64,000 nt of DNA, from positions 496,001-560,000 of the forward strand of contig NZ_JAMFLZ010000002.1 of the NCBI RefSeq assembly GCF_023502325.1, read 5' to 3'. The position numbers and the translations under genes were made by a program. The stretch's first letter is position 1, and the number at the start of each line of letters is the position of its first letter. This document shows positions 41,867 through 50,835 of this stretch, in pieces. The notes beneath the pieces are model-generated. The model did no database searches. It was not told the DNA's origin and saw only the letters and a list, made by a program, of their open reading frames with translations. The stretch comes from Wocania_A spongiicola (lineage in GTDB: Bacteria > Bacteroidota > Bacteroidia > Flavobacteriales > Flavobacteriaceae).

Positions 41867-44338
41867 TTATAGGAAGCCTCCGCCTCCAGATTTTTCATTA
41901 TTATCTCTACGCTTACGAGATTTTGCACGATATTTACCGCCACCAAATCTATAAGATAAACTTGCTTGTACTGTGTGACTTTCCCAGTTAAATTGACCAA
42001 CTTGGACAAAAGGTTTTGTGCCCTCGAAAGCAAAGTTCATTGTGTTTAAAATATCATTAAAGTTCAGACTAAAGGAACCTTTTCCTTTTGCAAAACTTAC
42101 TCGAGAACCTATATTTACAAAATACATAGGTTTCATATCAAATTGTAATGTTCTGTTTTTTCCTCTGTAAAAGCCAAATGCTGTAAGACTTATGGTTTTA
42201 GTTACCTTAAAATTATTAAACATTCTCAGGTTCCAAGCAACATTATCTATTTCATCTATATTAGTTTCGATATCATTAATCGTAGCAGTTTCTATTGGGG
42301 CAGTTAAATTTTCCGCTATACCTTTTTGGGTTTGCGAATACAAATCAAAACTTCCGTTTATACTCCACCATTTTGTTGGTCTATAATTTGTTGATAATTC
42401 AATACCATATGCTGAGGTGTCGTCAAAATTATCATGAGTTAATATAATACGCCCAGAATTTACATCCGATCTATCAATAAATAGAGCTCTATTAATTTCA
42501 TCTGAAATTATTCTGTAAAATACGCCTCCAGTTACACTTCCTTTTCTGTTGTTTAAAGTTCTTGTATAATTTGCTTCAATAGAATTTGTAAATTGAGGTC
42601 TTAAGTCAATATTTCCGAAAGAAGAAATTAAAGGTGTACTCCATTCTTTTATTGGGTTTACTTGCCCTATCCCTGGACGGTCTACTCTTCGGCTATAACT
42701 AAATTGATATGAATTTTTTTCTGATGGCGAATACGTTATAAAAGCGGAAGGGTAAAATTCGAAATAATCGTTTTTAAAAGTTTGAGTACTAATAGCTTCA
42801 GACGATAATGCTAAGGCATCTTCTTTTACGTTTTCTGTACGCAAACCTATTTGATAAGTCCATTTTTCGAACTTTTTACTAAACGTTGCGTAAGCAGAAT
42901 AAATATCTCTTGTATAATCAAAATCTGTACTTGGTGTTGGTCTTAAAACACCTAGATCATTTAAAGTTTCGCCTGTAGAAGAATATGCAATATCAGAATT
43001 GAATAAACGAGCTTGTAAACCAAGTTCTAATTTTGTGGTTTCAGATAATGGGTTTACATAATCTAAATTTACAGTAGTACTTTTTCTATCAGTATTATTA
43101 AAATCTTTGTAATCCTCGTTTGATCCTAGTAGAAACTTAAAATCTACTGGCGTGTCATCTTCAAAAGTATTGTAGTCTACTTCCAATTCTATATTATGCC
43201 CATCTTTAGAGAAATCATGCTTATAATCAAAATTGTACTGAGAAGAGGAGTTGTCACTATCGTTAGTAAAAAGTTGTCTTTGGTTGAAAGAAGAATTACT
43301 ATAAAATAATGCTTCAGTGCTACCTTCGGTACTACTGTCAGAAGTGTTTTGAGTAGTGAAAAAAGATATGGTATTCTTATCATCTAAATAAAAGTCTAAT
43401 CCTACTTTATACAAGTGAGACTGTCTTTTATCTAAAAATTTAAAGAATTGCTCCGAATTATTTTCTGGTCTTGCAACATTTCCATGATTTCTGTTTTTTG
43501 AAATGTTATTACTATAACTTCCATATAAATTAAATTTACCGTTGCGATAATTCATGTTTAAGGCACTATTGAATTTAGCTTCTTTCTCATGAGATAAACC
43601 TATATTAAAATTACCATTAAACCCTATCATGGTATTTTTATGAAGTACGATATTTATAATACCGCTCATACCTTCAGGGTTATATTTTGCTGAAGGGTTA
43701 GTGATTAGTTCTATAGATTTTATAGCCGTAGAAGGAATTTGTTTAAGTAATTGAGCCGTTGGAATGTTAGATAACTTTCCATCTACCATAACACGAACAT
43801 TTTGATTACCACGCAAGCTAATATCACCCGTTTGAGCATCTACACTTACAGAAGGTATACCAATCATAAGTTCTGAAGCACTACCCGAAGCTGCTAAATC
43901 TTTACCAATGGTAATAACTTTTCTATCTACCTTTTGCTGTATTGTTGAAGTTTCAGCAATAACTGTAACGGCATCTAAACCTTCGGCTTCTTCTTCTAAA
44001 AGAATATTGCCAAGATCTATTTTATAGTTGCCTTTACCAATGGTAATATCCTTAGTAATTGTTTTGTATCCTATATATTGAATACTTACTTTTACATTGC
44101 CCTCTTCTACCTTTTTAATTTCAAAAGAGCCATCTTCTAAAGTAATGCCACCTGTTAAGGTTTCGCCAGCATTATTTTTTATAATAACATTTACATAAGG
44201 TAAGGGTTGTTTTAACTTTGCGTCTAATACTTTTCCTGAAATTGTACCAGTCTTGTCGGCACTATTTTCAGGATCTGTGGTGTTTGCTTGTGTAGTTATT
44301 GAAAATAATAATAAGCACACAAAGAATAATTGTTTCAT
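41867..44338 (-). CDS. TonB-dependent-receptor-like outer-membrane beta-barrel protein
   Basis: An 823-residue outer-membrane protein: signal peptide (~1-18), carboxypeptidase-regulatory-like domain (~30-115, GTISGKVLDAKLKQPLPYVNVII), plug domain (~130-250, SIELITNPSAKYNPEGMSGIINIVL) and a large barrel of the outer-membrane beta-barrel family 3 type (~380-800, SRRVDRPGIGQVNP). It ends with a basic, Gly-rich tail (KRRDNNEKSGGGG). No TonB box is evident and no SusD partner is adjacent, so it is likely a peptide- or metal-type member rather than a glycan SusC. Substrate unknown. Confidence 0.88.
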   Translation of the reverse strand: MKQLFFVCLLLFSITTQANTTDPENSADKTGTISGKVLDAKLKQPLPYVNVIIKNNAGETLTGGITLEDGSFEIKKVEEGNVKVSIQYIGYKTITKDITIGKGNYKIDLGNILLEEEAEGLDAVTVIAETSTIQQKVDRKVITIGKDLAASGSASELMIGIPSVSVDAQTGDISLRGNQNVRVMVDGKLSNIPTAQLLKQIPSTAIKSIELITNPSAKYNPEGMSGIINIVLHKNTMIGFNGNFNIGLSHEKEAKFNSALNMNYRNGKFNLYGSYSNNISKNRNHGNVARPENNSEQFFKFLDKRQSHLYKVGLDFYLDDKNTISFFTTQNTSDSSTEGSTEALFYSNSSFNQRQLFTNDSDNSSSQYNFDYKHDFSKDGHNIELEVDYNTFEDDTPVDFKFLLGSNEDYKDFNNTDRKSTTVNLDYVNPLSETTKLELGLQARLFNSDIAYSSTGETLNDLGVLRPTPSTDFDYTRDIYSAYATFSKKFEKWTYQIGLRTENVKEDALALSSEAISTQTFKNDYFEFYPSAFITYSPSEKNSYQFSYSRRVDRPGIGQVNPIKEWSTPLISSFGNIDLRPQFTNSIEANYTRTLNNRKGSVTGGVFYRIISDEINRALFIDRSDVNSGRIILTHDNFDDTSAYGIELSTNYRPTKWWSINGSFDLYSQTQKGIAENLTAPIETATINDIETNIDEIDNVAWNLRMFNNFKVTKTISLTAFGFYRGKNRTLQFDMKPMYFVNIGSRVSFAKGKGSFSLNFNDILNTMNFAFEGTKPFVQVGQFNWESHTVQASLSYRFGGGKYRAKSRKRRDNNEKSGGGGFL

Positions 44339-44438
44339 TTTGATTGATTGTTTTTGATTGATTAATTGTAATATTAAGTAGACGTCTAAATTTAATTTCT
44401 GTTACTATATTTGACATGAATTAACATCTTTTTAACAT

Positions 44439-44801
44439 ATGAGTAAAAAAACACTAGTACTAGGTGCTTCTCTAAAGCCAAACAGATATTCTAATTTTGT
44501 GATTAAAAAGCTTGTTAATCAAGGCTTTGAAGTTGTAGCTTTTGGTCTAAAAGAAGGAGAGGTAGTAGGTGTTAACATTGATGTAGTGTTGAAACAATAT
44601 AAAAAAATAGACACAATAACTTTGTACCTCAATTCTAAAAGGCAGAAAGACTATTATGATTATATCATTTCTTTAAACCCAAAGCGTGTTATTTTTAACC
44701 CTGGAACAGAGAACCCAGAGTTCTATAGTATTTTAAAAGAAAACAATATTTATTTTGAAGAAGCTTGCTCTTTAGTTTTGCTTTCTACTGATCAATATTA
44801 A
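44439..44801 (+). CDS. CoA-binding domain protein (YccU-like)
   Basis: A 120-residue single Rossmann-like CoA_binding domain. LVLGASLKPNRYSNFVIKKLVNQGFEVVAFG near the start and FNPGTENPEFYSILKENNI at the end are typical of the family. A TATATTTG box (44406-44413) lies 25 bp upstream. Its 3' end overlaps that of the convergent symporter gene by 30 bp. Function in the cell is not defined for the family. Confidence 0.87.
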   Translation: MSKKTLVLGASLKPNRYSNFVIKKLVNQGFEVVAFGLKEGEVVGVNIDVVLKQYKKIDTITLYLNSKRQKDYYDYIISLNPKRVIFNPGTENPEFYSILKENNIYFEEACSLVLLSTDQY

Positions 44802-46232
44802 ACCAATAAAGGTAATTATGCCATTAAGTGGTAAAATTTCCCAATGAAATTTATAGGTACCTAAAACACTTTCTGGTAAAGAGGTTATTACAAAACTTAA
44901 TATTATAGATAGTAAAGCAACAACCCAAGCATATTGATCTTTAATTTGTCGTTTTGTTAAAATACCAAATGCAAATAAGCCTAGTAGTGGTCCATAAGTA
45001 TAAGTTGCAAATTTAAATAAGTTACTTACAACATTACCTTCAAGGTTATTAAATAGTATAACTACAAATATTAATAATATAGAAACACCAATATGTACTT
45101 TTTTACGAAGCGGTTTTTGTTCTTCACTTGGCTTCTTTTCTATGTTTAAAAAATCTACAGAAAAAGAAGTAGTTAATGATGTTAACGCGCTATCTGCACT
45201 ACTGTAGGCTGCAGCAATTAAGCCTATAAGAAAAGTTATAGATAAAGCACCGCCCAAGCCTTGATTCATAGCAATTTCTGGAAATAGCAAATCGGTTCTT
45301 GTTATATCGTTTACAACTGGTATTTGTAAATTAAACTTATCAGCATAAATAAACAATAAAGCGCCAAGGGATAAGAACGCAAAATTTACAATAATGACTA
45401 AAGTCGCCATTGTAAGCATGTTTTTTTGAGCTTCTTTTTTATTCTTGCAGGTTAAGTTTTTTTGCATCATATCTTGATCTAAACCTGTCATAGCAATAGC
45501 AATAAAAATGCCTCCAATAAAGTATTTCCAAAAGTAAGTTGTAGCATTTGGGTTATCAAAAAAGAAGATTTGACTTTTTGCAGAAAAGGATTCAGATTTT
45601 AACATACTAATTAATGAGAAATCTAATTTCTGATTGATTAAATAAATACCAACACCAACAGATACTAGCATTGCTAAAGTTTGTAAAGTATCTGTCCAAA
45701 TAATTGTTTTTATACCGCCTCTGTTAGTGTATAACCATATTAATAAAATAGAAACTACAACAGTTAGCCAAAAAGGGACACCAAGTTTTTGAAAGACTAT
45801 ATACTGCATAGATAAGGCTACTAAGTATAGTCTAAATGAAGCACCAGTAACTCTAGAGAGTAAGAAAAAAAACGCTCCAGTTTTATAACTTACTTTGCCA
45901 AAACGCTGTTCTAAATATTGGTAAATAGAAGTTACATTAAGCTTATAATAGAGAGGTAGTAATATTAATATTATAAATAAATATCCCACAAAAAAGCCAA
46001 AGACTCCTTGCATATAAGCAAATTGTTGTCCACCTATCATTCCTGGAACCGATATGAATGTGACTCCAGAAAGCGAAGCGCCAATCATTCCAAAAGCGAC
46101 TAAATACCATGGAGATTGCTTTTTAGCTTTAAAGAAAACCTCATTACTATCATCTTTTCCCGTTAAATATGATATCAAAATAAGTACTCCAAAATAAGCA
46201 GCAATAAGAAGAAGAATTTGTGTAGCAGTCAT
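44772..46232 (-). CDS. Sodium:solute symporter (SSS family)
   Basis: A 486-residue inner-membrane transporter with about 13 helices. Family marks: GMIGASLSGVTFISVPGMIGG in helix 2, YQYLEQRFGKVSYKTGAFFFLLSR, TNRGGIKTIIWTDTLQ, and the Na2-site region AAAYSSADSALTSLTTSF. Members carry sugars, amino acids, nucleosides or carboxylates with Na+; this subgroup resembles sialic-acid/glucose-type bacterial members, but the substrate cannot be called. Monocistronic. Confidence 0.92.
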   Translation of the reverse strand: MTATQILLLIAAYFGVLILISYLTGKDDSNEVFFKAKKQSPWYLVAFGMIGASLSGVTFISVPGMIGGQQFAYMQGVFGFFVGYLFIILILLPLYYKLNVTSIYQYLEQRFGKVSYKTGAFFFLLSRVTGASFRLYLVALSMQYIVFQKLGVPFWLTVVVSILLIWLYTNRGGIKTIIWTDTLQTLAMLVSVGVGIYLINQKLDFSLISMLKSESFSAKSQIFFFDNPNATTYFWKYFIGGIFIAIAMTGLDQDMMQKNLTCKNKKEAQKNMLTMATLVIIVNFAFLSLGALLFIYADKFNLQIPVVNDITRTDLLFPEIAMNQGLGGALSITFLIGLIAAAYSSADSALTSLTTSFSVDFLNIEKKPSEEQKPLRKKVHIGVSILLIFVVILFNNLEGNVVSNLFKFATYTYGPLLGLFAFGILTKRQIKDQYAWVVALLSIILSFVITSLPESVLGTYKFHWEILPLNGIITFIGLILISRKQN

Positions 46233-46356
46233 AAAAATATTTTTTCAAGCTTTCAAATTACAAATATTAAACTTCAATTTCCAAATGTAGAGAGCGTTAT
46301 TTAAAAGTGTTATTTAAAATTAGCGAAATTCATGTCTAAATAGTAAATTCGCAACC

Positions 46357-46974
46357 ATGGAGTTTTCTTCGAAATTGCTAGAACGTGCTGTTAACGAAAT
46401 GTCTCAATTACCAGGTATAGGTAAACGCACAGCGTTACGTTTGGTATTGCATATGCTAAGACAGTCTAAGGACCAGACAATGGCGTTATCTGAAGCTTTG
46501 CAATCAATGCGAAGCAATGTTAAGTTTTGTAAATCTTGTCATAATATTAGTGATATTGAGCTTTGTGAAATTTGCTCAAACCCAAACAGAAATGAAACTA
46601 TTGTATGTGTAGTTGAAGATATTAGGGATGTTATGGCTATTGAAAACACAAGTTCTTTTAAAGGCTTGTACCATGTTTTGGGCGGTAAAATATCACCAAT
46701 GGATGGTGTAGGGCCCCACGATTTGAATATTGAATCGTTAGTTTCAAAAGTAAAACAAGGGATTATAAAAGAGCTTATTTTTGCGTTAAGCTCGACTATG
46801 GAAGGAGATACAACTAACTTTTATATTTACAAACAAATTCAAAAATATAAAATTGTAACATCAACTATTGCACGAGGTATTTCGGTTGGAGACGAACTAG
46901 AGTATGCCGACGAGATTACTTTAGGGAGAAGTATTGTTAATAGAATTCCGTTTGAAACCTCTCTAAAACTATAA
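46357..46974 (+). CDS. recR: Recombination mediator RecR
   Basis: A 205-residue DNA-repair protein that works with RecO/RecF to load RecA on gapped DNA. Helix-hairpin-helix (QLPGIGKRTALRLVLHML), C4 zinc finger (CKSCHNISDIELCEIC), Toprim domain (VCVVEDIRDVMAIE, LGGKISPMDGVGP) and Walker-B-like C-terminal end (GDELEYADEITLGRSI) are all present, with normal length. Stands alone; the glycosyltransferase follows after 57 bp. Confidence 0.97.
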   Translation: MEFSSKLLERAVNEMSQLPGIGKRTALRLVLHMLRQSKDQTMALSEALQSMRSNVKFCKSCHNISDIELCEICSNPNRNETIVCVVEDIRDVMAIENTSSFKGLYHVLGGKISPMDGVGPHDLNIESLVSKVKQGIIKELIFALSSTMEGDTTNFYIYKQIQKYKIVTSTIARGISVGDELEYADEITLGRSIVNRIPFETSLKL

Positions 46975-47031
46975 TTTACAAATTATTTAAAGTACGCTTA
47001 AAAAATAGCACATGATTTTTAATATTGAATA

Positions 47032-47925
47032 ATGATTTCAGTTTGCATTCCTATTTATAATTTTAATGTTACAAAGCTTGTAAAAGAATTGTCTAGGCAG
47101 TCGTCTATTTTAAATGTTTCATCTGAAATAATTCTGATAGACGATTGCTCTAAAAGTTCTATTAAAAAAGTAAATGAAAGTATATGTTCTAACGAGGTGT
47201 ATATTAAGTTAGATAAAAATATAGGTAGAGCAGCAATACGTAATAAGTTCCTTAATTATGCCAAATATGAAAACCTTCTTTTTTTAGATTGTGATGTTAT
47301 AATTAATTCTAAATCTTTTTTAAAAACTTATATCGATATTATTAAAGCGAATAATGCTCAAATTATGTGCGGAGGAAGAACCTATAAAGCAATACCTCCA
47401 AAAAGAGATAGGTTATTAAGATGGAAATATGGTGTAAGTAGAGAAAGTAAATCACACGAAATTAGAGGTAAAAGCCCTAATAAGTCTTTCATGACAAACA
47501 ATTTTGTCATCACTAAAAGTACATTTCAGCAAATAAAGTTTGATGAGCGGTTGAATCAATATGGGCATGAAGATACCTTATTTGGTTTTGAATTAAAAAA
47601 AAGAAATATTAAAATTCTTCATATTGATAATACGGTATTAAGTGACGGCTTAGAATGTAATAATAGTTATATTTCAAGTACAGAAAGCGCAGTTGATAAT
47701 TTAATTAAAATACTTAGATTTATAAATTATGATAAAAAGTTTATAGAAGATGTTCGATTATTGCGAATATATTATAAGTATTTTAGATTAAGACGACTAA
47801 TAGTGGTGTCTTTTATTATATTCAAACCAATAATAAAATATTTTCTTTCAAAAGGATATGTAAGTCTATATTTATTTGAATTTTATAAATTAGGAACATT
47901 GTGTGTAAAGATGAAATGCGCTTAA
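47032..47925 (+). CDS. Family 2 glycosyltransferase with GT7C-like motif
   Basis: A 297-residue GT-A-fold glycosyltransferase: nucleotide-sugar site ISVCIPIYNF at the N-terminus, metal motif LDCDV (~95), and QYGHEDTLFGFELKKRNI (~178), the ED acceptor-side motif of the GT7C domain. The last ~60 residues are basic and hydrophobic, probably membrane-associating. First of a three-gene unit with a phosphoribosyltransferase (19 bp on) and a HAD phosphatase. The combination suggests polysaccharide or glycolipid assembly. Confidence 0.87.
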   Translation: MISVCIPIYNFNVTKLVKELSRQSSILNVSSEIILIDDCSKSSIKKVNESICSNEVYIKLDKNIGRAAIRNKFLNYAKYENLLFLDCDVIINSKSFLKTYIDIIKANNAQIMCGGRTYKAIPPKRDRLLRWKYGVSRESKSHEIRGKSPNKSFMTNNFVITKSTFQQIKFDERLNQYGHEDTLFGFELKKRNIKILHIDNTVLSDGLECNNSYISSTESAVDNLIKILRFINYDKKFIEDVRLLRIYYKYFRLRRLIVVSFIIFKPIIKYFLSKGYVSLYLFEFYKLGTLCVKMKCA

Positions 47926-47944
47926 ATGCTTTTTATTAGATTAT

Positions 47945-48556
47945 ATGAAAGTAATAACACTTAATGCTATTGATTTTTTTGAAAAGCTTGATGAGTTGTC
48001 TGGTAAAATAGATATTGTTCCGGACATCGTTGTGGAAGTGTTAAGCGCTGGTGGTTATCTAGGGAAGGCGATTAAAGTTGATAAAAAATTTAATAAAGCG
48101 CAGTATAAACAAATAAAAATTCAAAGACGGAGGGAATACATAAAGCAGAGTATTGTTTTTAGAACTTTGCTTAAAATATTACCTTATATAATTCTTGACA
48201 GGTTAAGACTTTATGAGTCTAAAAAAGCAAAGAACTCTATTAGCGCGTTGAATTTAGATGAATTACAAAAAGATAATATAAGTTTTGGTCATTTAGGCTT
48301 TTTACACCAAAAAAGCGTTAAAAATATTCTAATTGTAGATGATGCAATAGATACGGGTAGAACAATGTTTATTATAAAGAATAGCTTGCAAAAACAATTC
48401 CCAAAGGCAAACATAAAAACGGCTATTATATCTTGGACGCTTGAAAATTCAATTATTAAACCCGATTTTTACATTTACAAGAATGTTTTAGTAAGATTTC
48501 CGTGGTCTAAAGATTATAAAGGTAAAGATTTTGAAAAAAAAAGTTTTAGTAGTTGA
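47945..48556 (+). CDS. Type I phosphoribosyltransferase-fold protein
   Basis: A 203-residue protein with the PRPP-binding signature ILIVDDAIDTGRTM (128-141; acidic pair and DTGRT phosphate loop) and an N-terminal PDIVVEVLSAGGYLGKAI that fits the PPi-loop region of type I phosphoribosyltransferases. Between them is a basic amphipathic stretch (~55-95, QRRREYIKQS...LPYIILDRLRLY) unlike purine/pyrimidine salvage enzymes, possibly for membrane or glycan contact. Its neighbours (GT2 upstream, HAD phosphatase overlapping downstream) suggest PRPP as a glycosyl donor rather than nucleotide salvage. Confidence 0.75.
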   Translation: MKVITLNAIDFFEKLDELSGKIDIVPDIVVEVLSAGGYLGKAIKVDKKFNKAQYKQIKIQRRREYIKQSIVFRTLLKILPYIILDRLRLYESKKAKNSISALNLDELQKDNISFGHLGFLHQKSVKNILIVDDAIDTGRTMFIIKNSLQKQFPKANIKTAIISWTLENSIIKPDFYIYKNVLVRFPWSKDYKGKDFEKKSFSS

Positions 48557-49151
48557 TTTAGATAAAACACTGTTTAGTATAAATACGTTTCATCATTTTA
48601 TTAAGTATCTTACTTTTAAATCTATTAAAGAAGTTAACGTGTTGTTTTTGTTTAAGTTAGGTTTAGCTCTTTCTTCTCGACTATTTCTAACACATGCAAA
48701 AATGAAGTTTTATGTTTTAAACATAATAAAGGATAGAACAGATATAGATTTTAATCATTTTGTAAATACTATTTCTACAAAAAAAAGAGAATTATCAATA
48801 TTACAAGATTCTAGTTTTGATATTAAAATATTAGCCACCGCTGCTCCATCTTGCTATGCAAATATTATTGCAAAGAACAATAGTTTTCATATATGTTTGG
48901 GAACCGATTTTTCTAATTCTACTTTTAAATCATCTTTCGAGAATAGTAAAATTACTAAAAAAGAAAATGTCATGGACTATTTGTCAAAAAGTAATATAAA
49001 TCACATAGATGTAATGGTAACGGATAGCATAGATGATATGCCTTTAATAAAACTCGCCAAGCGAAATGTAATAGTTAACCCTAGTGAAAACTTTAAAAAA
49101 CAATTAAAACAAAAATCAATTTCTTTTGAAGTAATACAGCAAAGGTCTTAA
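48531..49151 (+). CDS. HAD-family phosphatase
   Basis: A 206-residue haloacid-dehalogenase-fold hydrolase: nucleophile motif VVDLDKTL (Asp9, Asp11), a helical cap (~20-85), motif II ILATAA, and motif IV VTDSIDDMPLI (~163-173), so the catalytic set is complete. The start is TTG 48531, since no ATG lies before the DLDKT motif; it overlaps the phosphoribosyltransferase gene by 26 bp, which indicates coupled translation. Likely removes a phosphate from the product of that enzyme. Confidence 0.8.
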   Translation: MKKKVLVVDLDKTLFSINTFHHFIKYLTFKSIKEVNVLFLFKLGLALSSRLFLTHAKMKFYVLNIIKDRTDIDFNHFVNTISTKKRELSILQDSSFDIKILATAAPSCYANIIAKNNSFHICLGTDFSNSTFKSSFENSKITKKENVMDYLSKSNINHIDVMVTDSIDDMPLIKLAKRNVIVNPSENFKKQLKQKSISFEVIQQRS

Positions 49152-49275
49152 CTTTGCACAAGGATAAACAAAGAGCAATAACGAATTTTAATTTAATAAG
49201 AATAATTTAAAAAAATCAATGCTTTTTTATTAATTTTGCAAAATAAAATAAAAAAACAAGGATTACATTATTGAT

Positions 49276-50595
49276 ATGGCAAAGTTTGAACTTAAATTAC
49301 CGAAAATGGGAGAAAGTGTTGCTGAGGCAACGATAACCTCTTGGTTAAAAGAAGTTGGAGATACTATTGAGCTAGATGAGGCGATTTTAGAGATTGCTAC
49401 AGATAAAGTAGATAGCGAGGTGCCAAGTGAAGTTGATGGTGTTTTAGTTGAAAAGCGTTTTAATGTAGATGATGTTGTTCAAGTTGGACAAGTCATAGCC
49501 GTAATAGAAACTGAAGGAGAAGATGTTTCTGATGATCAGCCATCTCATGCTGAAATCGATAAGCCTAAACCAGCAGTAATTGAACAAGTAGCACAAACAA
49601 TAGTTGTAGCGAAAGAAACTGTTGCTCCAGTAAGCTCAAGTGACGAACGCTTTTATTCACCATTAGTCAAAAATATAGCTAAGCAAGAAGGTGTTTCTCA
49701 AAATGAATTAGATGCTATTATAGGCTCTGGTAAAGATGCACGTGTTACAAAAAACGATATTCTAAATTTTATAGAAAATAGAGGTTCTGCTAAAAAAGAA
49801 GAAGGGCATGTAACTGAAACTATAAAGTCTGTTGTAAAAACTGAAGCGCAACCTAAACCTGTGCAAGCACCAGTAGTTTCAAATGGAGAAGATGAGATTA
49901 TAGAAATGACAAGAATGGGTAAGCTTATTGCTCATCATATGGTAGAATCGGTACAAACATCAGCGCATGTTCAAAGTTTTATAGAAGCCGATGTAACTAA
50001 AATATGGAATTGGAGAAAGAAAGTTAAGGCTGACTTTATGAAAAGAGAAGGCGAGAATTTAACCTTTACGCCAATCTTTATGGAAGCCATTGCTAAGGCG
50101 TTGCGTGATTTTCCAATGATGAATATTTCTATTCAAGGTGATACTATTGTAAAGAAGAGGAACATTAACTTAGGTATGGCAGCTTCGTTAGCCGATGGCA
50201 ATTTAATTGTGCCAGTTATAAAAAATGCTGATCAACTTAATTTAGTTGGAATGACAAAGCAAGTCAACGATTTAGCTAATCGAGCAAGAGCTAATCAGTT
50301 AAAGCCAGATGATATACAAGGTGGTACTTACACAGTTACTAATGTGGGAACATTTGGTAGTATAATGGGAACACCAATTATCAATCAGCCACAAGTAGGT
50401 ATTTTGGCTTTAGGAGCTATACGTAAAGTGCCTGCGGTTATTGAAACTCCAGAAGGAGATTTTATTGGTATTCGTTACAAAATGTTCTTGTCGCATTCGT
50501 ACGACCATCGTGTTGTAAATGGAGCACTTGGTGGACAGTTTGTAAAAGCAGTTAAAGATTATTTAGAAGCTTGGGATAGTAATAGGGAGATATAA
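49276..50595 (+). CDS. 2-oxoacid dehydrogenase E2 (dihydrolipoyl acyltransferase)
   Basis: A 439-residue core subunit of a 2-oxoacid dehydrogenase complex, probably the branched-chain 2-oxoacid type. Order: lipoyl domain (1-78; lipoyl-Lys44 in ATDKVDSE), linker, E3/E1-binding domain (~127-165, YSPLVKNIAKQEGV), Ala/Pro linker, and catalytic core (~208-436). The active-site motif DHRxxDG reads DHRVVNG: His411 kept, Asp replaced by Asn415. The E1 and E3 genes are not here. A TAATTTTG box (49231-49238) may be the promoter. Confidence 0.92.
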   Translation: MAKFELKLPKMGESVAEATITSWLKEVGDTIELDEAILEIATDKVDSEVPSEVDGVLVEKRFNVDDVVQVGQVIAVIETEGEDVSDDQPSHAEIDKPKPAVIEQVAQTIVVAKETVAPVSSSDERFYSPLVKNIAKQEGVSQNELDAIIGSGKDARVTKNDILNFIENRGSAKKEEGHVTETIKSVVKTEAQPKPVQAPVVSNGEDEIIEMTRMGKLIAHHMVESVQTSAHVQSFIEADVTKIWNWRKKVKADFMKREGENLTFTPIFMEAIAKALRDFPMMNISIQGDTIVKKRNINLGMAASLADGNLIVPVIKNADQLNLVGMTKQVNDLANRARANQLKPDDIQGGTYTVTNVGTFGSIMGTPIINQPQVGILALGAIRKVPAVIETPEGDFIGIRYKMFLSHSYDHRVVNGALGGQFVKAVKDYLEAWDSNREI

Positions 50596-50723
50596 TGCTT
50601 ATGAACAAAATGGCCTCTTTTTTTAAAGAAATTGGATTGACAATTTTGTATTATTTAGTAGGTGTTTTATTCATTTTTTTATTTTTCTACGTTATATTCT
50701 TGTTTGTAATGATGTTAATTTAA
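50595..50723 (+). CDS. 42-residue single-helix membrane protein after E2
   Basis: ATG 50595 overlaps the E2 stop by one base (TAATG), a typical coupling junction; an in-frame ATG at 50601 is an alternative start. The peptide has a short polar N-terminus (MLMNKMASFFKEIG) and one long hydrophobic helix rich in Phe, Leu and Tyr. A terminator follows 26 bp later. Its form and junction argue for a real gene; function unknown. Confidence 0.55.
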   Translation: MLMNKMASFFKEIGLTILYYLVGVLFIFLFFYVIFLFVMMLI

Positions 50724-50748
50724 CATTATTTAATATATCTATTTTTAA

Positions 50749-50788
50749 TAAAAAACCAACCTTTTAAAACGGTTGGTTTTTTATTTTT
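50749..50788 (+). terminator. Terminator after E2 / small membrane protein
   Basis: AAAAAACCAACC and GGTTGGTTTTTT, a 12-bp stem with a 9-nt loop and a T-rich tail. Confidence 0.85.
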
Positions 50789-50835
50789 TACAGGTTTGTA
50801 ATTTAGTATCTTTACGCTTCAATTAAATAAAGTAA

